Source of the DNA: Chelydra serpentina
Taxonomy: Eukaryota; Chordata; Testudines; Chelydridae
Reading direction: 5' to 3'
NCBI GenBank assembly: GCA_037349315.1
Contig: JBAIAC010000001.1
Location: 37,014,001-37,078,000, forward strand
DNA: 64,000 nt
Below, piece by piece: positions 13,516 through 24,202 of this stretch. The notes below the pieces were generated by a model. It saw nothing but the letters and a program-made list of their open reading frames with translations, was not told where the DNA came from and ran no database searches. The translations under genes and the position numbers were made by a program. The stretch's first letter is position 1; every line of letters starts with the position of its first letter.

Positions 13516-13918
13516 CAGTGGTGCCCAACCTTATTACACAGGAGGGTCACATAAATCTAAGCACAACTTTGTGTGGGCCAAACAGATTCTACATACTTTA
13601 AAAAGATTTAAAATCACCTATATGGATTTATATTTTAAGTTCAGCTTGTTTCGTATGTATTTAGATAGGTAGTTTCTATTTACGGTATTGTCTATTTAAA
13701 AACAACGAAATCAGTGCGTAAAACGTGTATCGGAATGATAGAAAACATGGGAAAAAACAGTAAACACATCATTCTCTCCCAAATCAAAAATAAAGAGCTG
13801 CCCATGGCTGACAGCCTGAGCCTCGCTGCCCAGGGCTGATACTGGGAGCCCTGCTGTGCGGCACAGACAGCCCTTGACCCACCATGTGGGGCTCACAGCC
13901 TGAGCCCCTCCATGGGCC
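13516..13918. mobile_element. Left part of a hAT-like DNA transposon, right end not found
   Basis: It begins cagtggtgcccaacc, typical of a hAT terminal inverted repeat, followed by AT-rich and then GC-richer non-coding sequence. The matching right end was not found; at 13918 the sequence changes to a DIRS Gag fragment. Either the element is truncated or the DIRS fragment interrupts it. Classification rests on the end motif only. Confidence 0.4.
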
Positions 13919-14655
13919 TTATGAAATGCTCTGGTGGTCTTGTGTGATCAGCTCCAACGCATGATGGAAATGGAGTAGGCGGTGGCCAAATGGGAACTGT
14001 ATAGCTGGTAAGATGGGGAGGCCGTTCAAACCCTCGACCAAAGGTTCAAAACTGTGGTTTTGATGTCGTTGGCTGAGGTGCCGAGGGTTGTTGGTGTGGT
14101 TGTTGGCGTCGAGGTGGTCTGTTTGTCTTCCCGCCTCGTAGGGTCTGGAGTGAAGTTGGGCGTAGGGAGATTCCCTGGGGCATTGGTAGGGCTGGTATCT
14201 CTTCCTCTTTTGAGGTGACCCAGTGGAACGCAAGTCTTTTATAGTGTGAAGGGTCTCGTCCGTTTTGGCAGAGAATAGCTGGTCTTTGTCGAAAGATAGA
14301 TCTTCTACCTTCATCTGGAGTTTTTTGGGTATGCCTGAGGATAAGAGCCATGAGGCTGTTCCCATTATGATTGCCTTGGCAGTAGTGTGGGCTGCCGTGT
14401 CGGCCATGTCTAGAGCTGCCTGCAGCACCGTTCTAGATATTAGCTGTCCTTCGATAAGCACAGTTTTGAGCTCGGCTCTTTTGCCCTCTGGGAGGTCAGC
14501 AGATAATTCAAACAGTTTCCCATAATTGTCGAAATTATATTTAGCTAGAAGAGCGCTGTAATTCGCAATTCGGAACTGTAGAGTCGATGATGTGTACACC
14601 TTACTGCCTAGTAGGTCTAGGCGTTTGTGCTCTTTATCCTGTGGCATGGCCTGAT
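13919..14655 (-). mobile_element. DIRS-type retrotransposon fragment: Gag with LAP2alpha-like domain
   Basis: A minus-strand reading frame stays open for about 245 codons, from about 14655 down to the stop at 13919. It contains KRLDLLGSKVYTS, LQFRIANYSALLAKYNFDNY, RTVLQAALDMADTAAHTTAKA and FSAKTDETLHTIKDLR, then a Gln/His-rich tail. This matches the Gag of vertebrate DIRS1-like elements, whose core is homologous to the alpha-specific C-terminal domain of lamina-associated polypeptide 2 (TMPO). The last segment (FGHRLLHFHHALELIT) looks like the start of the RT ORF, so the fragment spans the gag-pol border. A longer ORF starting at 14770 exists, but its first 35-40 residues read antisense through the neighbouring PLE and are not Gag. 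The fragment lacks terminal repeats and most of pol, so it is a relic. It borders a truncated hAT end on the left and a PLE on the right. Confidence 0.75.
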
Positions 14656-14670
14656 TTTGGGATTGTCTAT

Positions 14671-15842
14671 AGCCAAGCTCTAAGATACAACCACATTTGC
14701 TCCAATTCCTCTGACAGAGACACACGCCTACAAGATCTCTATCAAGCGTTCTTAAGCCTACAATACCCACCTGCTGAAGTGAAGAAACAGATTGACAGAG
14801 CCAGAAGAGTACCCAGAAGTCACCTACTACAGGCCCAACAAAGAAAGTAACAGAACGCCACTAGCTGTCACCTTCAGCCCCCAACTAAAACCTCTCCAGC
14901 GCATCATCAAAGATCTACAACCTATCCTGAAGGATGATCCCTCACTCTCACAGATCTTGGGAGACAGGTCAGCCCTCGCTTACAGACAGCCCCCCAACCT
15001 GAAGCAAATACTTACCAGCAACCACACACCACAGAACAAAAACACTAACCCAGGAACCTATCCTTGCAACAAAGCTCGGTGTCAACTCTGTCCACATATC
15101 TATTCAAGTGACACCATCAGAGGACCTAATCACATCAGCCACGCCATCAGGGGCTCGTTCACCTGCACATCTACCAATGTGATATATGCCATCATGTGCC
15201 AGCAACGCCCCTCTGCCATGTACATGGGCAAACGGACAGTCTCTACACAAAAGAATAAACGGACACAAATCTGTCATCAGAAATCATAACATTCAAAAAC
15301 CAGTAGGAGAACACTTCAATATCTCTGGTCACTCAGTAACAGACCTAGAAGTGGCAATTCTTCAACAAAAAGACTTCAAAAACAGACTCCAACGAGAAAC
15401 TGCTGAACTGGAATTAATTTGCAAACTGGATACCATTAATTTAGGCTTGAATAAAGACTGGGAGTGGCTGGGTCATTACACAAATTGATATCTACTTCCC
15501 CATGCTAAGTTTCCCCCTGCTGTTGCTCACACCTTCTTGTCAACTGTTTGTAATGGGCCATCCTGATTAACATCACAAAAGTTTTTCTTCTCCTGCTGAT
15601 AATAGCTCATCTTAATTGATTGGCCTCTTAGAATTGGTATGGTAACCCCCATCTTTTCATGTTCTCTGTGTGTGTATCTATCTATCTATCTTCCTACTGT
15701 ATGTTCCACTCTATGCATCTGATGAAATGGGCTTTAGCCCATGAAAGCTTATGCCCAAATACATCTGTTAGTCTCTAAGGTGCCACAAGTACTCTTCGTT
15801 CTTTTTGCGGATACAGGCTACCATGGCTACCACTCTGAAACC
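14671..15842 (+). mobile_element. Penelope-like element, 5'-truncated, with GIY-YIG region and 3' tail
   Basis: The plus strand encodes the C-terminal part of a PLE protein in three frames. 14671-14850 gives SQALRYNHICSN... and PPAEVKKQIDRARRVPRSHL. The second frame, to about 15240, gives LAYRQPPNLKQIL, PGTYPCNKARCQLCPH and FTCTSTNVIYAIMC. The third, from about 15230 to 15488, gives SLHKRINGHKSVI, KPVGEHFNISGHSVTDLEV and GLNKDWEWLGHYTN-stop. The CCHH-like linker and the GIY-YIG nuclease core (here degenerate: AIM and YMG) are the hallmarks of endonuclease-plus PLEs. The reverse transcriptase proper is missing. The 3' tail (15715-15842) has gaaagcttatg, gttagtctctaaggtgccac and ends ctaccactctgaaacc. 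At least two frameshifts make it dead. No target duplication was found for this copy. Confidence 0.85.
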
Positions 15843-16049
15843 AGTTACAAGAAGGTGAGTAACCGTTTTTTTCCTGTTCAGCAAAATGACCTCAATCTCC
15901 TACATTTTCCATAGCTCATAGCTGCTCTCTCTCTCTGTGTTTCTTTCCCTGTCTCATTGCACAGCCCCACACCTGCAAGATGATGCCCTATATCTACATA
16001 CTTCTCCTGCCCTTTTGTTCACCAGTCCAAGGGCAACAAGATCCATTGT

Positions 16050-16462
16050 ATAATGATAGGTTTAAGTGTAGTAGCCGTGTTAGTCTGTGTCAGCAAAACG
16101 ATATGCAAACTAGATTGCGTTGCCTCCGGATTAAATCGAGATTTGGAATGGCTCGGCCATTACGTTAATTGAATCTATTTCCCTTAAGTTAACGATCCTC
16201 ATTCATACCTGTGTGACCATCTTGTTTATCACTTCAAAAGTTTTTTCTTCCCCTGCTGTTATGGGTCCTCTCAACTAATTAGCCTCTTAAGATTGGTCTA
16301 TACACCTCGACCTTATCATGTTTCTCTGACTGTATAAATATCTGTCTACTGTGTATTTCATTCCATGCATCCGATGAAGTGGGTATTAACCCACGAAAGC
16401 TTATGCTGAATTAAATGTGTTAGTCTCTAAGGTGCTACAAGTTTTTCTCTCTTATTTTCGTT
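16050..16462 (+). mobile_element. Penelope-like element, 5'-truncated, with inverted 3'-end piece at its 5' junction
   Basis: 413-bp copy flanked by a perfect 12-bp direct repeat aagatccattgt (16038-16049 and 16463-16474). The first part, gtagtagccgtgttagtctg and on to cagcaaaacga, is the reverse complement of the family's own 3' end (compare 3950-3978). It is followed in sense orientation by the last codons of the GIY-YIG protein (GLNRDLEWLGHYVN then stop, 16120-16168) and the 3' untranslated tail to ttattttcgtt. The inverted piece plus truncation gives a snap-back structure. Confidence 0.8.
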
Positions 16463-17043
16463 AAGATCCATTGTGAAAATGCCTTTTATGCACAGCCAGA
16501 GGAGCCAACAAAAGACTAACCCTTTCAGATGCCCAAACATGCAAAATTTTAGAAACTGAAGATAGCTAAATGAAAAAGCTTCCAACTTTCAAAGTAAGTC
16601 ACCATATCTGTGTGTATTGTGCAAAATGAGAGGGAGGGAAGTTCTGTTTAGTTTAACTGACTACCACCGATAAAGGAAAAAACCCAAATCCATTTTAAAT
16701 TGACCATTTCTGCAAAACAGTTTGTTTTGAGTGAGAACATCATTATGAGTTGATATTCTCTGCTTGAAGGATGTCTTAACAGAGACTTACTTAAGGCAGG
16801 TAGTCCACTTGTGCTTGTAACATACATTAAGCAAGGAATTGCTCTGACTGTACTGAGGAATTATTCTACCTTCACTTCTACACCAACAGTCCATTTTGGT
16901 CAATTTCATGGTCATAGGATTTTAAAAATTGTAAATTGCATCATTTCAGCTATTTAAATTTGAAATTTCGCAGTATTGTAATTGTAGGGGTCTTGTCCCA
17001 AAAAGGTGTTGTGTGTGTGGGGTGTCACAAAGTTATTGTGTGT

Positions 17044-17058
17044 GGGGGGGGGGGGGGG
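17044..17058 (+). repeat. Poly(G) run
   Basis: Fifteen consecutive G inside the left arm of the foldback element. It is a possible G-quadruplex or slippage site and its length may be unreliable in an assembly. Confidence 0.8.
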
Positions 17059-17223
17059 AAGGTGGTTGCGGTACTGCTACTCTTACTTCTGCGCTGCTGC
17101 TGGCAGGGTGCGGCCTTCAGAGCTGGGCACCCGGCCAACAGCTGTCACTCTCCAGCCGCCCAGCTCTGAAGGCAGTGCAGAAGTAAGGGTGACAATACTC
17201 AACCCCCTAAAATAACCTTGTGA

Positions 17224-17237
17224 CCCCCCCCCCCCCC
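17224..17237 (+). repeat. Poly(C) run
   Basis: Fourteen consecutive C in the right arm of the foldback element. It does not face the poly(G) run at 17044-17058: the two runs are expansions of different G-rich sites of the arm. Confidence 0.8.
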
Positions 17238-18805
17238 AACTCCTTTTTGGGTCAGGATCCCCAATTTGAGAAACACTGGTCTCCCCCATGAAATCCGTAG
17301 AGTATAGGGTAAAAACACACAGAAGATCAGAATTCACGGAGGAAGATCAGATTTCACAGTGTATGACGCGTTTTTCATGTCCGTGAATTTGGTAGGGTCC
17401 TAAACATAACACAGGAATAACTCTATTGAAGTCAGTGGAGTTACAAATGTAAAACAGGTATAAATGAGATCAAAATCAGACTCATGGCCATTACTTGTCA
17501 ACAGTATAATGACACCATGGTTTAGTTACCTACTAAGCACAAATTTAAAAAAAACTTTATATTTACAGCGTATAATTATTTCTCAGTGGACAGAAGAAAC
17601 GTATATTGTACTATGACTTAAACAACAAATTCTTAGGCCAAAAAATAAAACTTGCTTAATCTGAAGTTAAGGTTGAAAGAACCTCCAGGAAAGTACCAGG
17701 AAGAGCTCAAGAACAAAAATCCTGTATGAGAATGTTACAGTTTTCTCAGAAAAATGCAAATACTGGAAAACCTAGAAATCAAAGTGAAGATTCTATTAAA
17801 AAATATCAAATTAGGAAACGGGAAACATACAATTAAGGTCAAATTATTTCACAACTTTCCAATATGAATGCATTTATCTGCCTTATTAAAGGCTTGATCA
17901 TGCATCCCAGGGCATGGCTGAGCACACGGAGCCCTGCAGGAGTGTGCTGAGCTACCTGCAGAGTAGCGCTCAATTCAAAGCCTGCCCATGTGGCAGAGGA
18001 GAGGCCTCCAGAGGGTGGTAGTTCACACACTACAGAGGAGTACATGGCTACACAGAAGCGTAGGAAGGGAGCTTCTGTCTGAGGTCACGTCTCTGCTTGC
18101 TGCGGTGGTGACACCATTGGCTGAGTTGGCCAGTCTTAGCTCAGGGCAGCCCATGTTTGGGGGCCACTGTTCTTGTAGTGAAGCTTCTGGGTTTTTGTAG
18201 AGCCTTGCCTTGTGCCACTGGCAGGATTTAACTCAATGCCAATAATGGCTTTTAGAAAGCTATCCTGTGTTTCCACTTCTGTCTAATTTGGTTTCTATTT
18301 ATATTTTCTGTTGATTATGTTTGTGTGTACAATATATAACCAAACATTTAAGAGCTGTTTGAATGATGGGGCCTGATTCTCCTCTCACATCAGTGTAAAT
18401 CAGGAGTAACTAGGGAAAGGAATCCTTTGCCCTCCTCTTCCCCCATACTGCTCTGCAGATTCTACTGCAGCCTCAGGAAAGGTAGACTTAACATCCTTCA
18501 GCAAAGGAAAAAGTCTGAGCCTGATATTTTTCATAAAAAAATCAACAGAAGTAAAATTTTATGAAACCATCTTTATATGTCATAAAAGACCAGTAAGGGT
18601 ACAAACAGCTGTTTGCTTTGCAGTGAGCAATGCTAGACAGCTGCCAATATTTTGGACTCAGTTACACTAGTTTCTCCCAGGCACAATCAAGAAGCCTAAT
18701 TCATCCACTTAACCCCACTGCAATCAATGGAACTAGGCCTGGGATTAATTTAGCCCAAAAGATTTACTCAAAACAAATGAAGTTAATTGTTGACAAATAT
18801 CTTAC

Positions 18806-18877
18806 CTTGACAAAAGGTAGCATTAATCCTCTTGTAACCTTGGGGGCATTCCACCATTTGGCTGTATCCAGGGTAAG
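18806..18877 (-). CDS. LTBP1: LTBP1 exon: end of first 8-cysteine (TB1) domain
   Basis: This 72-nt exon has phase 1 at both ends. On the minus strand the acceptor tttcccccag precedes CT TAC CCT, and the exon ends CAA G|gtaaga. It encodes (S)YPGYSQMVECPQGYKRINATFCQ, contributing the seventh and eighth cysteines of the TB1 domain. N-A-T in RINATFC is an N-glycosylation sequon, also present in known LTBP1 proteins as far as I recall. The split Ser codon is completed by the T at the end of the exon at 24202-24100, and the final G joins AC of the cbEGF exon to make Asp. TB domains are found only in the fibrillin/LTBP family; the first TB of LTBP1 lies in the N-terminal region that ties the protein into the matrix. 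A start cannot be judged because this is an internal exon. It is too short for ordinary ORF calling and was found by homology and splice phase. Confidence 0.93.
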
Positions 18878-19167
18878 CTGGGGGAAAAAAAGAAAACTAT
18901 TGGTTAGCTAGTACAATGTATGACACATTTATATGGAGATCATCACAGTCAAATTACTATATAATTCTAGCAAAAAAATTTACGTTTACATTTTTAAGGA
19001 TGCATAGTTAAGCACTTAAAAGTCAGGAAATGCCAAAATGTAGGTTGTACATGCAATCTGAACACTGCCTCCTTCTGTGTACGCATTACTATATTGTTTA
19101 ATTATTCAATCAAATACTATTTTGCAGATAATACAACATAACACCATGACAGGAATTCTTTGAAATG

Positions 19168-19330
19168 ATGGCTTGTCTACACGGGAAGTTACTGCAATAA
19201 AAAGACAAGAGTATAAATCTCAGTGCACCAGCTTGCTATACGGCAACATCCCATATGGACACTGCTATTGCATGCTAAGCCCCACTCCAGGACTTTCACA
19301 CCCTGACTTAGCACAATCCCTTAGGAAACT
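19168..19330. mobile_element. MITE end fragment (ggcttgtctacac type)
   Basis: It begins ggcttgtctacacgggaagt, closely matching the terminal repeat of the elements at 43035-43333 and 47611-47837. The opposite end was not found, so the right boundary is a guess. Confidence 0.4.
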
Positions 19331-20395
19331 TTCTGTTTCATTCTACTCATTTTCAAAAATGACTGAATCATGCTCGCTGAAAATACAAATATTTTCAGGA
19401 AGTAGCCATGCTGGAAAATTTCATCCTGGAAGACAACTGTTTTAGAAATTTTCAAGCTAATTAAATCAGAGTTAGAATAGGAACCTGAATGCAACTTTAA
19501 CTATGGCAGTTGTTGCTGCTCCCACTATAATAAATCTGAACATAACTGAGATCCATGGAAAAATATAGGCAGTCAAATATTTTATTTTTATAATAGTGCA
19601 ACCACAATTAGAAGAAAGGAAACAGACTTATGATTTATCTTTTTAACCTTTTTGAGTTTTAAAAGACTTTTCATTTGTTGGCTATTAATTATAAATTATC
19701 TATGGTGAATTATAAAAGATAACACAAAATTAATTCACTTTAGCCATACTAGAAAGTCTTAAGCTAATTAATAGTCTTGTTTCTATTTATTGTTTCTTTC
19801 CTCCAAGATATATTATGATATTGATTTTCTAAGTCTCATCCTGAACAATAACATTATCTTAATTGGTAACAATAATATTATCTTAATTGGCACCATGGTA
19901 ATACAAATTAATAATAATAATAGTCTCAGCTGCAGCTTCCCTGGATATATTTTGAGCAGAAATATATATGTTTCTTCATGGGTTATGGGTTTAAAACGTA
20001 TGCAATTTTGACCTTTAAACTGGCTGCAATTTTTTGAATTTAAATGAAAAAAATTGGAAATGATATTTGTCTCAGTTATGGAGCTAGCTACACCTCTTTC
20101 TCCTTCCTGGTCTCTGACTGCACCACCTTAAGTGCAAGTATCATGCCTTTATCTATCGCCTTTAAGTATGCTGGGGTGAAATTATGTAATTCGCCCACTC
20201 TTAGACCAAGCCTTTGCTAATATACTGTATATATCAACCGTGCTTACCCACAGGATCAAGCTAGTCTTGGCACCTGCAGTTATTTCCATTCAAGAGTCTG
20301 TGACCACTGGTATACAGGGACAAAACAGCCTTCTTAAAACCAAATCGTTATTTATTTTAACAGTACAGACTAAGCTTTGAGAGAAAAAGGATTTA

Positions 20396-21150
20396 CATAG
20401 ATTCCAAGACCAGAAGGGACCGTTGTGATCACCTAATCTGACCTGTATAACACAGGCCATAGAATTTACCAACAATAATTCCTAGAGTAGATCTTTTAGA
20501 AAAACATCCAATCTTGATTTAAAAATGTCAGTGATGGAGAATTTACCATGACTCCTGGTAAATTATTTAAATGGTTAATTAACCTCACTGTCAAAAATTT
20601 ACACCTTATTTACAGTTTGAATGTGTCTAGATTCAACTTCCACCTATTGGATCATATTATACCTTTCTCTGCTAGACTGAAGAGCCCACATATACTTACA
20701 GATGTAATGAAGCACCCCTTAAGCTTCTTTATGTTAAGCTAAATAGATTGAGCATCTTGAGTTTATCACTATAAAACATGTTTTATAACCCTTAAATCAT
20801 TCTCATGTCTCTTCTCAGAACCCTCTCCGATTTATCAATATCCTTACTGAATTGAGGGCATCAAAGCTGGACACAGTATTCCAGCAGTGGTTGCACTAAT
20901 ACCAAACACAGAGGTAAAATAACCTCTTCTCTAATCCTACTTGAGATTCCCCTGTTTATGCATCCCAGGATTGTATCAGTTCTTTTGACCACAGCATCAC
21001 ATTGGGAACTCATGTTCAGCTGATTATTCACCATGACCCCCAAATCTTTTTCAGCATCACTGTTTCCCGCAGGTGAAATGGAGTATGGGGTGTATTGGGT
21101 TGGCTCACAGTTGAGCATTGTGGGAGATGGATAAAGTCCTACATTTCTTT
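20396..21150 (-). mobile_element. CR1 LINE, 5'-truncated
   Basis: Antisense CR1 3' region. The minus-strand reading at 21118-20861 gives AEKDLGVMVNNQLNMSSQCD, TILGCINRGISS and a terminal PLLEYCVQ, the C-terminal end of the CR1 reverse transcriptase ORF. It is followed by the 3' untranslated region ending at the catagattccaag tail. Truncated and no longer coding. Confidence 0.9.
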
Positions 21151-21389
21151 CTTACTCATTTAGCAAGTGCTAATTTGACAAGCATTCTGAATGGACATCA
21201 GCTTCCACTTGTAATATAACACTGTACACTTTGATTCAAAGGCTCTCGTTTAAAAAAAACAACATTGACATATAACCTGTTTCTATTTTCTGCTCATATT
21301 TTTCAGTATTATTAAGCTCATGGGCATACAATCCACAAAAGCTGTTTCAAACCAAGGCGTATGTACACTGTAGGGTTGTAGACCTGACT

Positions 21390-21575
21390 CAGCAAAGTAC
21401 TTAAGTATGTTTTTAACTTCAGGTACATGCAAAAATCCCATTAAAGTCAACAGGATTTAAGAATGTGTCTAAAATGAAGCACATGCTTTAGTGCTTTACT
21501 GAACAGGGAAAGAAAAGAGGATAGAGATAGTGTGACTTAAGCACATGCTTGAATGCTTTTGCTGAATTGGGGTCC
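21390..21575. repeat. Palindromic MITE-like repeat (cagcaaagtactt arms)
   Basis: Left arm gactcagcaaagtacttaag; two right-hand arm copies are seen, agtgctttactgaacagg (about 21490-21508) and cttgaatgcttttgctgaat (about 21549-21568). The centre has cccattaaagtcaacaggat. Same family as 11871-11981. Confidence 0.5.
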
Positions 21576-22469
21576 TGCAGACAAACAAATACTAAATCCA
21601 ACCTGCTCAAAAACTGGCCTTTATAAAAATATTTCAGTCTCAAGTAAAGATCATGAAACACAAAACCATAAAAGAGAAAGCCATGGAAAGTCTATTTTCT
21701 TCCAAGATGACTACAGTATGGAGAGTAATACCAGCTCAACAAAGGAAAACTGTCAAAATGACATGGGAATAATCTGACCCTGAATCTGCATCCTGTGAAT
21801 GAGTCAACAGAAGACATGGATACAATTTAAATGTCAAACTGTTAACAGTTTATTTGATTTTCTCCTAATCTGTATTGGCAGTTTTTAGGATAAGTCCGTT
21901 TGCTCAGCTTTATAAGAAACAAGTCAGCATTTTAATGCTTAAAAAAAAAAATCTACAGAAAGGGTGCAGGGGAACGTGGGTGTGTGAATGAAGAACATGA
22001 ACACATCATATATTTACAAACTCCACACCCATTACTCACTTGGGTAATTTCTCCATGCTTACCATTGCCAAAAATCACAACATTGTGTGTATCCTTTTCT
22101 TCCAATACCTCTGTTAAAGAAACCAACCCTTTTGCATCAGGATACCAATGAGAAGACTTAAATATTTGTATTTCATATCCGCTATTCTATTTTTACATTT
22201 ATGCTCCGGTCTCTTTATCTCTGTTTTCAATGGTAAATTCTTTAATCCTACATACTATGTGGTTATGCCTATTCTTCTCAGCCACTGAAAAATTCTTATC
22301 ATCATCATCAAAATATAAGAATATCTGGTGCAATACAGATCCTCAGATATATACAGTATATTTTTTATAAAATCCCATTATAAACTCTTACATTTATTCT
22401 TTGGAAAAGTTTGTTCTACAGAAATGTAAGGCTTTGATGCAACTATGAAGCACAATTGGCACATATGCC

Positions 22470-22886
22470 TGAAAGTAAATAAGGAAGTGTTATTTACTCC
22501 TTCTCATAACACAAAAACTAGGGGTCACCAAATGAAATCAATAGGCAGCAGTTATAAAACAAACAAAAGGAAGTATTTTTTCATACAACACACAGTCAAT
22601 TTGTGGAACTCCTGACCAGAGGATGTTGTGAAGGCCAAGACTATAACAGGGTTCAAAAAAGAACCAGATAATTTCATGGAGAATAGGTCCATTAATGGCT
22701 TTAGCCAGGATGGGCAGGGATGGTGTCCCTAGCCTCTGTTTGCCAGAATGGGCGACAGGCGCTAGATCACTTGATTATTACCTGTTCTGTTCATTCCCTC
22801 TGGGGCACCTGGCATTGGCCACTGTCGGAAGACAGGATACTGGGCTAGATGGACCTTTGGACTGACCCAGTATGGCCGTTCTTAAA
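22470..22886 (+). mobile_element. CR1 LINE 3' end fragment
   Basis: Sense-strand CR1 3' untranslated region. Recognisable pieces are gaggatgttgtgaaggccaa, gatgggcagggatggtgtcc, ctggcattggccactgtcgg and ctgacccagtatggccgttc, ending near the ttctta tail. Non-coding; the left end is uncertain. Confidence 0.9.
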
Positions 22887-23221
22887 GACACCCAATGAGT
22901 GCCCTATGCGGAAGCAAATCATAAGATTAGGGGACTCCGGGATACAAAATACACTACCTCGTAAATCAATGGGCCAGACTGAGTCAGTAATAACTTTTGC
23001 AGATTCCCCTTCTGGGCTGTAAAATACTCCCGACAAAATTGCTCCCTTAGTGCCCTTGTGCTGCCTATGAGAGGGCCAATCACAATATGACACAAGGTTT
23101 TTTCCTTTGAGAATTTTTATAGAAAAATGCATCCCTAAATTCATGGATAAACATATGCTGCACCACATAAAATAATTAATATATTTCCTTGTGTTAAGTA
23201 TTCCATGTTGATAATTGAGAA

Positions 23222-23416
23222 AGGAGTGTGGCCTAGGGAATATAGTATTGGACTGGAACTCAAGAGACCAGCATTTTATTCCCTGCATTGCCACTGGCTA
23301 GCTGGATGATCTTGGGCAAGTCACGTCGGCCTCTGTGTCAGTTTCCCCATTTGCAAAATAGGGATAAGGATACTTCGTTGTAAAGTGCTTAGAGATCTAC
23401 TGTAAAGTGCTTAGAG
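23222..23416 (+). mobile_element. MIR-like (CORE) SINE
   Basis: It carries gtggcctagggaa, attggactggaactcaagag, gatgatcttgggcaagtcac, tcagtttccccatttgcaaa and tgtaaagtgcttagagatct in the order of the MIR consensus. The last word is duplicated in tandem at 23380-23416. Confidence 0.8.
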
Positions 23417-24099
23417 ACAGGGATAAAATAAACTGCCGTTGACTTTAACGGGGCCAGAATTTCACCCCCGGTCTTTCCTCCCCAAAGCCATTTAAGAACT
23501 AGGTATAATTATTTATTATTAAAGTTATGAAATGTTTCAATAGATTAGGTTTACCTGTCATGAGAATCATTTAATAGCTATTTTTCACTATTTTACATTA
23601 TGATGTCAAGTTGTAGCAAAAATAGTGGGAAAGTCTTCATGGTACCCTAATAGTATAGACAACATTCGAACAACAGAGTTAAAAACGTAACTGATATTTT
23701 AGAGCCTGGAAAGCTTTGGCATTAAAACTCAAAAGGTCATTCAAGGTCTCAAGATGTCACTGCATTTTCTCTAAGTAGGAACTGGTGCCTCTATCATTTA
23801 ATATTTCTGTGCAAACTTTAAAAAAATAAGTCCAGCTAGGTGATGCAAGATGATTCAATATCATTATCTCCCTACATTGAGAAAACACAATGAAGCATTA
23901 CTAGCTCAGTAAGAGATGGAGAAAAATAAAAAAAATTACTTTGTTGTCACTGAAGCTCAGAGGGTACCTTCTATCACCTTTCTTATATCAAATAATAGGG
24001 TTCTTTTGAAATATAGTGTTAGCATTTCTCTTAAAGAAAAGGTATTTTGAACACAAATAAGTGAACTGATGCAGAAAACAATAATGAAATCACACTTAC

Positions 24100-24202
24100 A
24101 TGGCTTCTTGGGACATTTGTGACATTTGTTAAAGCCCCAGGAAGTACCCACAGTTCCACAGCAGTCTTCTTGCTTTGATAGGCCAGGGAGTGCTTTACCA
24201 CA
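24100..24202 (-). CDS. LTBP1: LTBP1 exon: core of first 8-cysteine (TB1) domain
   Basis: This 103-nt exon runs from phase 0 to phase 1. On the minus strand the acceptor attattccag precedes TGT GGT AAA GCA, and the exon ends CCA T|gtaagt. It encodes [20 protein letters not shown] followed by [14 protein letters not shown](S). The adjacent Cys-Cys pair and the spaced Cys-x-x-Cys are the signature of the 8-cysteine (TB) fold unique to fibrillins and LTBPs. It supplies cysteines 2 to 6; cysteine 1 is in the exon at 37747-37470 and 7-8 in 18877-18806. The sequence is nearly identical to what I recall of mammalian LTBP1. No premature stop or unusual splice site is seen. Confidence 0.95.

Larger units (their letters stand above)
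16895..17401. mobile_element. Foldback DNA transposon with long internal inverted repeat
   Basis: Approximate ends are ttggtcaatttcatggtcat on the left and atgtccgtgaatttggtagg on the right, roughly complementary. Inside, an arm at 16985-17091 (cccaaaaaggtg, gtcacaaagttatt, cttacttctgc) pairs with 17180-17270 (gcagaagtaagg, ataaccttgtgac, cctttttgggtc). The loop side is GC-rich. Each arm carries a homopolymer run. Ends are estimates; no target duplication was identified. Confidence 0.55.
780..18805 (-). other. LTBP1: LTBP1 intron, 18.0 kb
   Basis: Intron between the last TB1 exon and the cbEGF exon, with consensus ends (donor gtaaga at 18805, acceptor ag at 780). Mobile elements inside are listed separately. 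Long stretches (780-3830, 5000-6040, 6140-11070, 12000-13500, 17400-18800) show no gene. The 8140-9100 stretch is richer in GC, contains no usable reading frame and looks like an old, unclassified interspersed repeat, possibly LTR-derived. ORFs of 60-130 codons in this intron have no family resemblance I can see. Confidence 0.85.
18878..24099 (-). other. LTBP1: LTBP1 intron, 5.2 kb
   Basis: Intron inside the TB1 domain (donor gtaagt, acceptor cccag). It contains a MITE end, two CR1 copies, a palindromic repeat and a MIR-like SINE, listed separately. A 24-nt near-duplicate (attatcttaattgg twice) lies at 19850-19890. The remainder shows no gene. Confidence 0.85.

Noticed and set aside
14656..14770. 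N-terminal 35-40 residues of the long minus-strand ORF ending at 13919
   Set aside because: They are antisense to the PLE coding region starting at 14671, so they are not part of the DIRS Gag.
22845..23294. A 149-codon minus-strand ORF
   Set aside because: It runs antisense through the CR1 3' end and a MIR-like SINE.
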